NCBI GenBank assembly: GCA_027449685.1
Contig: DAIDLC010000005.1
Coordinates: 62,001 to 126,000 of the forward strand
Length of the DNA stretch: 64,000 nucleotides
Source of the DNA: Ferrovaceae bacterium
GTDB taxonomy: Bacteria; Pseudomonadota; Gammaproteobacteria; Burkholderiales; Ferrovaceae
Direction: 5' to 3'
Below the pieces are notes generated by a model. That model worked only from the letters and a program-made list of their open reading frames with translations. It was not told where the DNA came from and searched no databases. A program made the translations under genes and the position numbers. Position 1 is the stretch's first letter. Every line of letters starts with the position of its first letter. Shown one piece after another: positions 55,416 to 64,000 of this stretch.

Positions 55416-57320
55416 TTATATCACTTTTGAACGCTGTGCCAGCGCCGCCTTGAGCTGATCTTTTTCTGCCTCGCTCAGAGGGCCCTGGCGTGCCTTTTGC
55501 AGCAACCCCTCCACGCGGCGCGCCCGAACCACTTCCTCCAGGCGCATCAACCCGTCTTCATACACGCTAAGCACCTCGTCTGTTGGACTCTGCTCCAGGG
55601 CCGGAAATTCCCGACGCAAGGCCTCTTGTATGACTGGCTCCTCGGCCTGGTCGCGAAACTGTTCCAGCAGCAGGGCCAAGGTGACCGCCCCCTCGTGGTG
55701 GCGCAGAAATTCGGCCACCGCCAAAAAGGCTCGTTCGTCCGGCAAGGTCAAGTCTTCGCGGGGCACTCCCACCCGATGCACCAGATCTGGCTGACAAAGC
55801 AGACAGGCTAGCAGGCGCGCCGCCAAAGAGCTGGGTGCCTCACGCCCCCAACGTCGGCGTAGCGCCTGACGCTGTGTCGCGCTCTCGGCACCGGCCGTGG
55901 TCCCAGGCCCCTCCCGGTCCCCTTGGGACCCAGAAGGCGCGCTGCTGTTGGCGCTGAGCTCTCCCTGGGAAGGGCTGCCAGGCGCATCGCTGTGGCTAGT
56001 GCCTTCGGCGGTTGCGCGTTGCGCGCGGGGGGTAAAGCGCGGCGTGGTGCTCAGCAAGGTATCCAGTTCATGCTGCTGCAATTGCGCCAGAGCGGCCACT
56101 TGCTTGCGCAACAGCAAGCTCAGTGCCGGAGCCGTGATCTGGGCCAGCATGTGGCGTGCCTCTTGCAGCATTTGGGCGCGCCCTTCGGCTCGACTCAAAT
56201 CCACCGCTTGGGTAAGCAAGCGCAGCAGATATTCGGACAGGGGAATGGCCTGCTGCAACAAGGCTTCGAAGGCGTCCTTGCCTTCCCGTCGAATGAAACT
56301 GTCCGGATCATCGCCCTGGGGGAAAAACAGGAAGCCGATTTGCTTGCCATCCACCAAATGCGGCAGACACACCTCCAGAGCACGCCGCGCCGCATTCTGG
56401 CCGGCCTTGTCCCCGTCGAAGGCAAACAGGACCAGATCCGCCATACGCAGCAATTTTTGCACATGGGTGGCCGAGGTCGCGGTGCCCAAGGTGGCCACCG
56501 CATACTCCACGCCAAATTGGGCCAGGGCCAGCACATCCATATAGCCTTCCACCACCAGCACCCGGCTCTGATCGCGAATGGCACGGCGCGCCTGGGTCAG
56601 ACCATAGAGTTCCCGCCCTTTTTCAAACAGAGGGGTTTCGGGCGAATTGAGATACTTGGGCTCTTCCTGATCCATGACGCGCCCGCCAAAGCCGATGATC
56701 TGACCCCGGCTATCCAGAATGGGAAACATGATGCGTGCCCGAAAGCGGTCGTAGCGTTTACCCTCCTCGTTACGAATCACCAATCCCGATTCCACCAGCG
56801 CATCGGCAAACTCGGCGCCCAACAGGGTATCCAGATGATGCCATCCGGGCGGAGCATACCCCACGCCGTAATGCGCCACGATCGCGCCGCTCAAACCCCG
56901 TTGTTTGAGATACGCAATGGCGCTGGTAGCCTGTTTGAGCTGCTCCTGATAGTATCCCGCCGCCCGCGCCAGCACCGCCCCCAAACCCGGCGGAACCGGG
57001 GTCCGAGCCGACCCCGGTTGGCCCTGCTCGCTGTAGGGTACTTCCAGCCCCACTTGACGCGCCAGCTCCTGCACGGCATCGACAAAGCCTGCGCCGGTAT
57101 ATTCCATGACGAAACCCAGGGCCGTGCCACTGGCCCCGCAACCAAAGCAGTAATAGAACTGCTTGGCCGGGTTGACCGAAAAGGAGGGGGTTTTTTCCGA
57201 ATGGAAGGGGCAGCGCGCCACATAATTGGCGCCCGACTTTTTGAGGGGAATGTAGTGCTCGATGGTATCGACGATGTCGGCGCGGCCCAACAAGGTTTGA
57301 ATGAAATCCCGTGGAATCAT
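55416..57320 (-). CDS. dnaG: DNA primase DnaG
   Basis: The 634-residue primase makes RNA primers at the fork. N-terminal zinc domain (CPFHSEKTPSFSVNPAK, YYCFGCGASG), TOPRIM core (VVEGYMDVLALAQFG, then FAFDGDKAGQNAARRAL) and the C-terminal helicase-binding domain are present. A Ser/Gly/Thr-rich linker of about 70 residues precedes the C-terminal domain. The ATG at 57320 lacks a convincing ribosome site; a GTG at 57329 is possible. Confidence 0.97.
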   Translation of the reverse strand: MIPRDFIQTLLGRADIVDTIEHYIPLKKSGANYVARCPFHSEKTPSFSVNPAKQFYYCFGCGASGTALGFVMEYTGAGFVDAVQELARQVGLEVPYSEQGQPGSARTPVPPGLGAVLARAAGYYQEQLKQATSAIAYLKQRGLSGAIVAHYGVGYAPPGWHHLDTLLGAEFADALVESGLVIRNEEGKRYDRFRARIMFPILDSRGQIIGFGGRVMDQEEPKYLNSPETPLFEKGRELYGLTQARRAIRDQSRVLVVEGYMDVLALAQFGVEYAVATLGTATSATHVQKLLRMADLVLFAFDGDKAGQNAARRALEVCLPHLVDGKQIGFLFFPQGDDPDSFIRREGKDAFEALLQQAIPLSEYLLRLLTQAVDLSRAEGRAQMLQEARHMLAQITAPALSLLLRKQVAALAQLQQHELDTLLSTTPRFTPRAQRATAEGTSHSDAPGSPSQGELSANSSAPSGSQGDREGPGTTAGAESATQRQALRRRWGREAPSSLAARLLACLLCQPDLVHRVGVPREDLTLPDERAFLAVAEFLRHHEGAVTLALLLEQFRDQAEEPVIQEALRREFPALEQSPTDEVLSVYEDGLMRLEEVVRARRVEGLLQKARQGPLSEAEKDQLKAALAQRSKVI

Positions 57321-57419
57321 GCCTGTCACACCAAGGTTTGATGAGGGATCGATTTAGTCCATGGGCCTGCTTTCAGAAGGTGGGCCACACCCGGATAACC
57401 CAGGCCGCCAGCGGGCACG

Positions 57420-57872
57420 CTACCTGGGCGCTCCCAGCCGTGCCTTCACCAGTGCGGACACTTGCCCCATGTCCGCCCGCCCGGCCACCTGTGGACGCAC
57501 CAAGGCCATGACCCGCGCCATGTCCTGCATGGCAGTGGCTGCGCTGCTGCGCACTGCCTGCTCCACCAGGGCACTGAGCTCCTGAGCCGACAAGGGTTGC
57601 GGCATATAGTGCTGCAACACCGTCACCTCAAATTCTTCCTGCTGGACCAAGTCAGTGCGACCGGCAGCCTGATATTGCGTGATGGAATCGCGCCGCTGCT
57701 TGAGCATTTTATCCAGAATGGCCAGCACGGCGGCATCATCCAGTTCAATGCGCTCGTCCACTTCCTTTTGCTTGAGGGCGGCCAGAATGAGGCGAATGGC
57801 ATTCAAACGCGCCGCATCACGCGCGCGCATGGCCGTTTTCATGTCTTCGGTAATTTGTACTTTGAGGCTCAT
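57420..57872 (-). CDS. yqeY: GatB/YqeY-domain protein
   Basis: A 150-residue protein of the YqeY family: MSLKVQITEDMKTAMRARDAARLNAIRLILAAL, then QYQAAGRTDLVQQEEFEVTVLQHYMP and a C-terminal GatB-like helical domain (MGQVSALVKARL). The biochemical role is unknown; related domains bind tRNA in GatB. Regularly found between rpsU and dnaG in betaproteobacteria. The ATG is used; a TTG three codons upstream has a better-spaced AGGGAA. Confidence 0.93.
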   Translation of the reverse strand: MSLKVQITEDMKTAMRARDAARLNAIRLILAALKQKEVDERIELDDAAVLAILDKMLKQRRDSITQYQAAGRTDLVQQEEFEVTVLQHYMPQPLSAQELSALVEQAVRSSAATAMQDMARVMALVRPQVAGRADMGQVSALVKARLGAPR

Positions 57873-57951
57873 ATGCGTCAAAAACTTTCCCTGTGAGAAG
57901 ACCTGATGAGACACCGGAGCCCTGTAGCCGCACAGGGACTCTGGAACACGG

Positions 57952-57979
57952 CCAAGGCCCGCAAATGCGAGCGCTTTGG
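57952..57979 (-). promoter_or_regulatory. Hairpin downstream of rpsU
   Basis: A long imperfect stem with an ATTT loop lies 12 bases after the rpsU stop, followed by a smaller CCCTGT/ACAGGG stem (57920-57937). Neither has a T-run. In E. coli an internal terminator or processing site lies at this position between rpsU and dnaG; the same role is possible here. Confidence 0.35.
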
Positions 57980-57990
57980 CGTGGTGTTGC

Positions 57991-58203
57991 TCAGTAGAGC
58001 TTGGGGGGCAGCATCTGGCTGCGCAGACGCTTGTAGCGCCGCTTGACGGCAGCTGCCAGCTTGCGCTTGCGTTCTGCGGTGGGCTTTTCGTAAAACTCAC
58101 GGGCGCGCAATTCGGTGAGCAGACCGGTTTTTTCTACAGCACGTTTGAAACGACGCAAGGCCACATCGAAGGGCTCGTTTTCCTTGACACGAATATTTGG
58201 CAT
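57991..58203 (-). CDS. rpsU: 30S ribosomal protein bS21
   Basis: A 70-residue very basic ribosomal protein. [21 protein letters not shown] and [20 protein letters not shown] are diagnostic. AGAGG lies upstream of the ATG with six to seven bases spacing. It opens the rpsU-yqeY-dnaG-rpoD run, so ribosome, primase and sigma factor supply are linked. Confidence 0.98.
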   Translation of the reverse strand: MPNIRVKENEPFDVALRRFKRAVEKTGLLTELRAREFYEKPTAERKRKLAAAVKRRYKRLRSQMLPPKLY

Positions 58204-58241
58204 TAAAACCTCTAAAAACCCGTTTGGTTGACAATTGGACG

Positions 58242-58263
58242 GCCACAACACGGCGTTTGTGGC
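58242..58263 (-). promoter_or_regulatory. Hairpin in the rpsU leader
   Basis: GCCACAA (58248-58242 side) and TTGTGGC form a perfect 7-bp stem around eight bases in the predicted 144-base leader, about 40 bases before the start codon. It may be a binding site for S21 or other control, but no experiment is implied. Confidence 0.45.
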
Positions 58264-58353
58264 AGACGTTTCCAGCCCACAGGGTCGGGCTGGCGACCTC
58301 GAATCCTGCCCCGTCAGCACGCATCGCAACGCCGCAGAACGGAAAAGCCGGTA

Positions 58354-58383
58354 ATTGTAGCAAATTTCATCCCCGTTTGTCAT
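58354..58383 (-). promoter_or_regulatory. Promoter of rpsU-yqeY-dnaG-rpoD
   Basis: ATGACA (58383-58378), 18 bases, TACAAT (58359-58354) preceded by TGC, an extended -10. Both hexamers match at five of six positions. Strong candidate, giving a leader of about 144 bases. Confidence 0.75.
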
Positions 58384-58437
58384 CAAGCTCTTCGCTTGGG
58401 GCTCGAGGAACAACCAACCTCCTTGAGGGCCCGGGGT

Positions 58438-59466
58438 TCAACTGCGCTGCAAGGGCCAACGGGGATAGACGGCAAAGGCCCCCTGAGTGGCCGTTGCCGG
58501 CTGGCGTAATAACTGCTGCGCCCCGGCATAGGCAATCATGGCCCCGTTATCGGTACACAGCTCCAGCGGGGGAAAACTCACGCGCGCACCCACGGACCGC
58601 AAGCGCCGTGCCAGTTCGCGGCGCAGATGCTGATTGGCCCCCACGCCGCCGGCCACCACCAGTTGCTTCAACTGCGTTTGCTGCAAGGCCAACAGGGCCT
58701 TGTGGCACAGCACATCCACCACGGCTTCCTCAAACGCCGCGGCAATATCGGCACGATCATCCGCCGGGCGCGCCTTGACCAGCAAGGCCACGGCGGTTTT
58801 GAGTCCACTGAAACTCAGGTTCAGGTCCCCGCTATGCAGCAGGGGTCGGGGTAGTGTAAACCGTCTGGGGTTGCCCTGACGCGCCAGCTGCGCCAAAGCC
58901 GGCCCCCCCGGATAGGCCAGTCCCAGCAATTGCGCCGTCTTGTCGAAGGCCTCGCCCGCCGCATCGTCCACCGTTTCGCCCAGCAAACGATACTGTCCCA
59001 AGCCCTCCACCGCCATGAACTGGGTATGCCCGCCCGAAACGAGCAGCGCCACAAAGGGGTACTGGGGAGGATCCTCGCCCAACAGCGGAGAGAGCAGATG
59101 CCCCTCCAGATGATGCACGGGCAAGGCCGGAATTTTGAGGGCCCAAGCCATGGAGACGGCCACCGAGGCCCCCACCAGCAGAGCTCCGGCCAACCCCGGC
59201 CCGGCCGTATAGGCAATGGCATCCAGCGCTTGCAGCGACACGTCCGCCTGGTGGATGGTTTGGCGAATCAACAGGGGCAAGCGGCGTATATGGTCGCGGG
59301 AGGCCAGTTCCGGCACCACCCCCCCATAAGCCGCATGGACATCCACTTGGGAATGCAGCGCCTGTGCCAGCAATCCTTGCGCGGTGTCGTACAGTGCCAC
59401 TCCGGTTTCATCACAGGAAGTCTCGATTCCCAGCACCCGCAGTCCGGCCTGTTGTAGGAGCACCAT
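58438..59466 (-). CDS. tsaD: tRNA threonylcarbamoyladenosine transferase TsaD
   Basis: The 342-residue ASKHA enzyme transfers threonylcarbamoyl to A37 of ANN-reading tRNAs. [26 protein letters not shown], metal-binding [18 protein letters not shown] and the late [12 protein letters not shown] are intact. The ATG overlaps the moeB stop by one base (TGATG), fixing the start. Confidence 0.97.
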   Translation of the reverse strand: MVLLQQAGLRVLGIETSCDETGVALYDTAQGLLAQALHSQVDVHAAYGGVVPELASRDHIRRLPLLIRQTIHQADVSLQALDAIAYTAGPGLAGALLVGASVAVSMAWALKIPALPVHHLEGHLLSPLLGEDPPQYPFVALLVSGGHTQFMAVEGLGQYRLLGETVDDAAGEAFDKTAQLLGLAYPGGPALAQLARQGNPRRFTLPRPLLHSGDLNLSFSGLKTAVALLVKARPADDRADIAAAFEEAVVDVLCHKALLALQQTQLKQLVVAGGVGANQHLRRELARRLRSVGARVSFPPLELCTDNGAMIAYAGAQQLLRQPATATQGAFAVYPRWPLQRS

Positions 59467-60221
59467 CAGGCCGCCTGCGGTGCACACACCGGACAATGGG
59501 GATCGCGCTTAAGGCGCAAAGCATGCCACTGCATGGACAGGGCTTCCAGCAGCAATACGCGACCCACCAGTGCAGTGCCCACCCCGGCCAGCAGTTTGAG
59601 CGCCTCTGCGGCCTGAGTAGCTCCCACGATTCCCACCAGGGGGGAAAACACCCCCATCACGGCGCAGCGTTCTTCCTCTTCCTGGGCTTGCTCGGGGTAT
59701 AGACAGGCATAACAGGGGCTGTGCGCCTGGCGCGCATCAAACACGGTAATCTGGGCATCGAAGCGGATGGCTGCGCCAGAGACCAAAGGAATCTGCCGGG
59801 CCACACAGGCACGGTTGATGAGGTGACGCGTAGCGAAGTTATCGGTGCAGTCCAGAACGATATCCACCCCCTGCAGCAAATCCGGCAGGTTCTGTGCCGT
59901 GGCCCGCTGCGGGTGAACGTGCAGCTGCACCAAGGGGTTGAGCGCTGCCAGCGTGCGAGCCGTGGCTTGCGCCTTGTTGTGGGACAAATCGGCTTGTCGC
60001 AGGGCGATCTGTCGTTGCAGGTTGGTCAAATCCACTTCATCCGCATCCACCAGCGACAGTTGCCCCACGCCGCTGGCAGCCAGATACAGCGCTGCGGGCG
60101 AACCCAATCCACCCGCCCCGATCAGGAGCGCATGGCTGGCTCGCACCCGTTGCTGCGCCTCCACCCCCCAGGCGTCGAGTAAAATATGGCGGCTGTAGCG
60201 CAGCAGTTCGGTGTCATCCAT
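59466..60221 (-). CDS. moeB: MoeB/ThiF-type adenylyltransferase
   Basis: A 251-residue E1-like enzyme that activates the C-terminus of MoaD or ThiS by adenylation. [18 protein letters not shown], Rossmann [46 protein letters not shown], and two zinc CxxC pairs (CYACLYP and CPVC) are present. No rhodanese domain. Whether it serves molybdopterin or thiamine is not decided by sequence. Confidence 0.93.
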   Translation of the reverse strand: MDDTELLRYSRHILLDAWGVEAQQRVRASHALLIGAGGLGSPAALYLAASGVGQLSLVDADEVDLTNLQRQIALRQADLSHNKAQATARTLAALNPLVQLHVHPQRATAQNLPDLLQGVDIVLDCTDNFATRHLINRACVARQIPLVSGAAIRFDAQITVFDARQAHSPCYACLYPEQAQEEEERCAVMGVFSPLVGIVGATQAAEALKLLAGVGTALVGRVLLLEALSMQWHALRLKRDPHCPVCAPQAA

Positions 60222-60320
60222 GGCACATCACCCAACCGTTGCCGCCCTGAAAACCCCTTCTTGGCACTTCTGGTACCTCGAGCACGCAATGCACAAGCCG
60301 TACAGGCAGCAACCCGCCGA

Positions 60321-61805
60321 TTATTTGGCTGGCGCCGTCTCTTTCGCCGGCTCTTTGTTTTGCGCCTTCTTCAAATACGCAATGGCCTGATCCAGTTGAT
60401 GGTCTGGCTTATCCTCGGCCACGCCCGGTTTGCCGCCGACCGGTTTGCCGGCATGCGCCTGGGTGGTCTTCGTTGCGCTGGCTGAAGCCGAAGGTTGGGC
60501 TTTGTCGCCTGGCGTCTTCTGGGTCGAGGCCGCAGTGGCTGCCGCTGCCTTGGCCGCTATCGCCGGATCATTCTTGTCGTTGGGATTGGACAGATGCCCT
60601 TCCAGATCCGCTTCCCGAATCCCCAGCAGCGGCTCTACGCCATCGTCGTTTTCAGCCAGGACCACATCGGGCACGATGCCCTTGGCCTGGATGGAACGTC
60701 CGCTGGGCGTGAAGTAACGGGCAGTGGTGAGTTTCAGCGCCGTGTTATTGGAGAGGGGCAGAATGGTTTGCACCGAGCCCTTTCCAAACGTCTGCGTACC
60801 CATCACGGTGGCGCGGTGATGATCCTGCAGTGCACCCGCCACGATTTCCGAGGCCGAGGCCGAGCCGCCATTGACCAGTACCACCAGCGGAATCTGCTTG
60901 ACCTGAGCCGGCAACGCCGCCACGTAATCGGTATCTCCCGGACCACGCAGATAGTTGTCGGGGCTGGCCGTCAAACGCATCTGTGCGTCCGCCACCCGTC
61001 CTTCGGTGTAGACCACCAGCGCACCCTGTTGCAGGAAAATGGAGGACACCCCCACCGCCGCGTTGAGCAGGCCCCCCGGATCGTTGCGCAAATCCAGCAC
61101 CAACCCTTTGGGCTGTTCGTGATTATCCTTATAGAACTTTTCTACCGCGGCGGCCAGGTCTTCGCCGGTGTGCTCCTGAAACTGGCTGACCCGCACCGAG
61201 GCATATCCCGGCTCCAGTTCTTTGAGTTTGACGCTTTTCATCTTGATGACAGCCCGGGTGAGCGTGAGGACCAAGGGCTTGGCCTCGCCCTTGCGCAACA
61301 CGGTGAGCACGATATGCGTGTCGGGTTTGCCGCGCATGCGTTTGACGGCATCGTTCAAGGTCATGCCCTTCACGGCCGCATCGTCCAGTTTGATGATGAA
61401 ATCACCAGGCTTGATTCCGGCCTTGGCAGCGGGCGTGTCATCGATAGGCGAAACCACCTTGACCAACCCGTCTTCCATGGTTACTTCAATGCCCAACCCC
61501 CCAAATTCTCCTTGGGTTCCTGCCTGCAAGTCCTTGTAGGCATCCTGGTCGAGATAGGCCGAATGGGGGTCGAGCCCTGCCACCATGCCCGTAATGGCTT
61601 CCTTGATGAGCTTTTTATCGGCCACCGGCTCCACATAGTCAGACTTGATGCGTCCAAACACTTCACTGAAGGTGCGCAGTTCTTCCAGAGGCAGTGGGGA
61701 CGCGGCCTGGGGATGCTCGGCCACCGCCGAAAAATTGAGCGTCAGGGTAAATCCGATCACCGCACCCATCACCACCAGTCCCACTTTCTTCAGTTGACCA
61801 CCCAT
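60321..61805 (-). CDS. ctpA: Carboxy-terminal processing protease CtpA (S41)
   Basis: A 494-residue periplasmic S41 protease. Membrane/signal segment (VGLVVMGAVIGFTLTLNFSA), PDZ domain (GGLGIEVTMEDGLVKVVSPI), and catalytic Ser/Lys region (NGGSASASEIVAGAL, then TFGKGSVQT) are intact. The C-terminal tail is Ala/Lys/Thr-rich and probably disordered. The ATG at 61805 has GAGGA eight bases upstream and gives the better signal; an ATG at 61820 is the alternative. It is 19 bases after the envC stop and follows the order gpmA-envC-ctpA known in betaproteobacteria. Confidence 0.95.
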   Translation of the reverse strand: MGGQLKKVGLVVMGAVIGFTLTLNFSAVAEHPQAASPLPLEELRTFSEVFGRIKSDYVEPVADKKLIKEAITGMVAGLDPHSAYLDQDAYKDLQAGTQGEFGGLGIEVTMEDGLVKVVSPIDDTPAAKAGIKPGDFIIKLDDAAVKGMTLNDAVKRMRGKPDTHIVLTVLRKGEAKPLVLTLTRAVIKMKSVKLKELEPGYASVRVSQFQEHTGEDLAAAVEKFYKDNHEQPKGLVLDLRNDPGGLLNAAVGVSSIFLQQGALVVYTEGRVADAQMRLTASPDNYLRGPGDTDYVAALPAQVKQIPLVVLVNGGSASASEIVAGALQDHHRATVMGTQTFGKGSVQTILPLSNNTALKLTTARYFTPSGRSIQAKGIVPDVVLAENDDGVEPLLGIREADLEGHLSNPNDKNDPAIAAKAAAATAASTQKTPGDKAQPSASASATKTTQAHAGKPVGGKPGVAEDKPDHQLDQAIAYLKKAQNKEPAKETAPAK

Positions 61806-61824
61806 TCCGGATTTCCTCATTTGA

Positions 61825-63150
61825 TCACTCGGATCGACCCACCCAACTGAGCGGATCGAACGGTTTGCTTTGATAACGCAGCTCGAAGTATAGCCCTGAT
61901 TCGGGGTTTCCACCCGTATTGCCCGCGCTGGCCACAGCCGTACCAGCCTGCACCAGATCGCCCACCCGCACAAAAAGGCTCTGGGCATTTCCGTACAGAC
62001 TCATGTATCCGCTGCCATGATCCACGATGAGCAAATTGCCAAAACCCCGTAACCAGTCGGCAAACACCACACGGCCGGCAGCCACGGCCAGGGCCTGGCG
62101 ACCCTCGGGGGCGCGAATGAACAAGCCGCGCCAAGTCAGGCCCGTATCTGCACGTGGACTACCAAAGCGATTGAGGAGTTCCCCTTGAAGCGGCAAGCGT
62201 AAATGCCCCTTGAGGCGGCCAAAGCCCTCTCCCTCATATCCGGGTTGGGGGGTTTTATCGATCATGGCCAAGGCCGGAGGAGTGGCCGGAGCCGCGTTGC
62301 GCGCGCTGTCGGCAACCCCGGCGCCACGGCCCGGAAGGGCGCCATCAGCGCGTTTGCGCGCCGCAGCCTGCGCCCGGCGTTCGGCCTCGAGGGCTTGTTG
62401 TCGGCGCCGTTCCTCTTGGCGCCGGGCAATGCGCTGGGCGATTTGCTCCACCAGTTGGGTCAAATGTTTTTCATCGCGGCGCATGGATTCCAGGCTGCGC
62501 TGTTGCTGGCTGAGTTTGTTGGTGAGAGCCCCGACCAGTTTGGCACGCGCCGCCATTTCCCCTTGCAAGCGCTTGCGTTGTGCTGCCTGTTTGGATTGGA
62601 TTTGCGCCAGTTGTTGCAATTTGGACTGGCGTTGCGCAGCCACCTGACTCAAGGTTTGCAAATTGGCACGCAAGTCCTCGACGGATTGCGCACGCGACTG
62701 GGTCAACCAATCCAGATAGTCCAGCAGGCGCGCAGCCTGCTCGGGATCCTTGCCCGCCAGCAGGAGGGGCAACACCTGCGGGGGATCTTGCTCGTAGCGT
62801 TCGCGCAGCAGGGTTGCCAAGTCCTGCTGGGACTGAGCGATGGCTTGTCGGGTGGCATCGGCGCGTGCATGCAAACGGTCCAAATCGGCTTGCACTGCCT
62901 GTTGCTGCTGGTCCAGTTCGTGCAAAACGCGATTGGTTTCGCTAATGGCGCGTTCGGATTGGCGCAGGGCCTCTTCCGCACCGCTCTTGGATTCCTGGGT
63001 GGCCGACAGGTCCTTTTGCAAACGATGCATGCGCCCGCGCAAATCCTTGAGTTGATTGCTGGGCGTTGCGGCCTGAGTGGGGCTCACGCCCAGACAGGAA
63101 AGCAGCACTGCCGTGCAAAAAAGGCGCTGGCGGCGCGTGACGGTGTGCAA
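61825..63150 (-). CDS. envC: EnvC-like murein hydrolase activator (degenerate LytM)
   Basis: A 441-residue exported protein. The TTG at 63150 has AGG six bases upstream and gives a clean signal peptide (RRQRLFCTAVLLSCLG, then TQAA). About 230 residues of coiled coil rich in Gln and Arg follow, then a Pro/Ala linker and a C-terminal M23/LytM domain. The zinc ligands are absent (TWRGLFI instead of HxGxD), while GSGYMSLYGNAQSLFV and GLYFELRYQSKPFDPLSW match EnvC, so it should activate amidases and not cleave itself. The longer open frame upstream is gpmA out of frame. Confidence 0.9.
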   Translation of the reverse strand: MHTVTRRQRLFCTAVLLSCLGVSPTQAATPSNQLKDLRGRMHRLQKDLSATQESKSGAEEALRQSERAISETNRVLHELDQQQQAVQADLDRLHARADATRQAIAQSQQDLATLLRERYEQDPPQVLPLLLAGKDPEQAARLLDYLDWLTQSRAQSVEDLRANLQTLSQVAAQRQSKLQQLAQIQSKQAAQRKRLQGEMAARAKLVGALTNKLSQQQRSLESMRRDEKHLTQLVEQIAQRIARRQEERRRQQALEAERRAQAAARKRADGALPGRGAGVADSARNAAPATPPALAMIDKTPQPGYEGEGFGRLKGHLRLPLQGELLNRFGSPRADTGLTWRGLFIRAPEGRQALAVAAGRVVFADWLRGFGNLLIVDHGSGYMSLYGNAQSLFVRVGDLVQAGTAVASAGNTGGNPESGLYFELRYQSKPFDPLSWVGRSE

Positions 63151-63265
63151 AAAATGCCTGCCTTGTGGCCTCTCACGCCAATCGAGTCGCCCTGCCCTGC
63201 GCGCTTTGACCGGTTGCACCACGCCGTTTTTCAAAAATCCCGGATTTTGCGCAGCGCCAACCGTT

Positions 63266-64000
63266 TCATTGGGCTTTGCCTTGCTGCGCCACAGCTTCTG
63301 CCAGGCGCGCCACTTCTTCCGGGTCGCCCAGATAGTAATGCCGCAGTGGTTGGAGGTGATCATCCAGCTCGTACACCAAGGGAACGCCCGTGGGTATGTT
63401 GAGTCCCACGATTTCCTCGTCCGGAATCTTGTCCAGATATTTGACCAAAGCGCGCAAGGAATTGCCGTGGGCCACCACCAGCACCTGGCGACCCGCCTGC
63501 ACACTGGGCGCAATCACGGAATTCCAGTAGGGAATGACACGTGCCACGGTCAAAGCCAGACTTTCTCCGGGAGGAAACTCGCCGGGAGCGAGATGCCGAT
63601 AGCGCGCATCGTTGATTTCGCAGCGCGCATCATCCAGGGCCATGGCCGGTGGCGGAATATCGTAGCTGCGGCGCCATTGCAGCACCTGCGCCTCACCAAA
63701 ACGGGACGCGGTCTCGGCCTTGTTGAGTCCCTGCAAGTCCCCATAGTGGCGCTCGTTCAAGTGCCAATCCTGGACGATGGGAATCCACATGCGCCCCATG
63801 GTTTCCAGGCCTAGCCAAAGGGTTTTGATGGCGCGCTGCAGCACCGAGGTGTACGCCAGATCCGGTTCGATCCCAGCGTCTTTGAGCAGTTTGCCCGCCT
63901 GGATGGCTTCCTGCACGCCCAGCGCAGAGAGCTCCACATCCGCCCACCCAGTAAACCGGTTTTGTTCATTCCAGACACTCTGGCCATGGCGCAACAGTAC
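63266..64000 (-). CDS. gpmA: 2,3-bisphosphoglycerate-dependent phosphoglycerate mutase (5' end outside window)
   Basis: A 245-codon part, lacking only the first few residues, of the dPGM enzyme interconverting 3- and 2-phosphoglycerate. The catalytic His is in [17 protein letters not shown], the substrate loop in [14 protein letters not shown], and the second His in [18 protein letters not shown]. Full length is near 248-250. The frame continues through the window edge without a start. Confidence 0.97.
   Translation of the reverse strand, partial: VLLRHGQSVWNEQNRFTGWADVELSALGVQEAIQAGKLLKDAGIEPDLAYTSVLQRAIKTLWLGLETMGRMWIPIVQDWHLNERHYGDLQGLNKAETASRFGEAQVLQWRRSYDIPPPAMALDDARCEINDARYRHLAPGEFPPGESLALTVARVIPYWNSVIAPSVQAGRQVLVVAHGNSLRALVKYLDKIPDEEIVGLNIPTGVPLVYELDDHLQPLRHYYLGDPEEVARLAEAVAQQGKAQ

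Noticed and set aside
55923-57341. 472-codon open frame on the plus strand
   Set aside because: Antisense to dnaG; the primase zinc and TOPRIM motifs on the other strand decide it.
60495-61850. 451-codon open frame on the plus strand
   Set aside because: It is antisense to ctpA, whose S41 and PDZ motifs are unambiguous. It shows no domain and reflects the codon bias of the real gene.

Overview
The window looks like core chromosome of a Gram-negative proteobacterium, most likely a betaproteobacterium. The evidence is gene order rather than any marker phylogeny. There is a complete mraZ-to-ftsZ division and cell-wall cluster followed by lpxC and secA, an argJ / ATPase / Nudix-ThiE block, a gpmA-envC-ctpA-moeB block, and rpsU-yqeY-dnaG-rpoD followed directly by a CAU-anticodon tRNA. 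LpxC and a type II secretion system show an outer membrane. Base composition looks GC-rich by eye; it was not computed.

Layout, left to right: (1) 1-4254: 5' part of a DEAD-box helicase gene, NAD-type isocitrate dehydrogenase, and an unusual lipoprotein with seven propeller-like repeats. (2) 4273-9208: an ArnT-like membrane glycosyltransferase, a PAP2 phosphatase, and a QseB/PmrA-like two-component system with a PmrA-box-like repeat and a strong terminator in its leader; I infer an envelope-modification module. (3) 9189-20865: type II secretion genes gspG-H-I-J-K-L-M-N-D-E-F on the minus strand with gspC divergent. (4) 20876-28786: a membrane acyltransferase, a small exported protein with its own promoter and terminator, the Nudix/ThiE fusion, an AAA ATPase, argJ, the GDP-fucose genes fcl-gmd, and a nuclease-like gene next to secA. 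(5) 28794-50373: secA, lpxC and the whole dcw cluster on the minus strand. It is tightly overlapped, lacks ddl, and is driven by a clear promoter with four 10-bp-spaced MraZ boxes. (6) 50550-53480: DciA-like gene, RNase P RNA, and a small accessory region between rnpB and the tRNA downstream of rpoD. That region holds a Phd/PIN toxin-antitoxin pair, a DinJ/YafQ pair with a perfect palindromic operator, a truncated DUF262-type gene, and a 201-bp direct repeat that ends in the tRNA anticodon. (7) 53489-64000: rpoD, dnaG, yqeY, rpsU, tsaD, moeB, ctpA, envC, gpmA (partial).

Most of the window is ordinary housekeeping DNA. The least ordinary part is 51434-53480, which reads as the scar of a tRNA-targeted island: the repeat, a displaced tRNA 3' half, two toxin-antitoxin pairs and a decapitated defence-type gene. 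The second most interesting part is the leader of the two-component operon (6917-7077). I saw no CRISPR array, no intact insertion sequence and no intact integrase.
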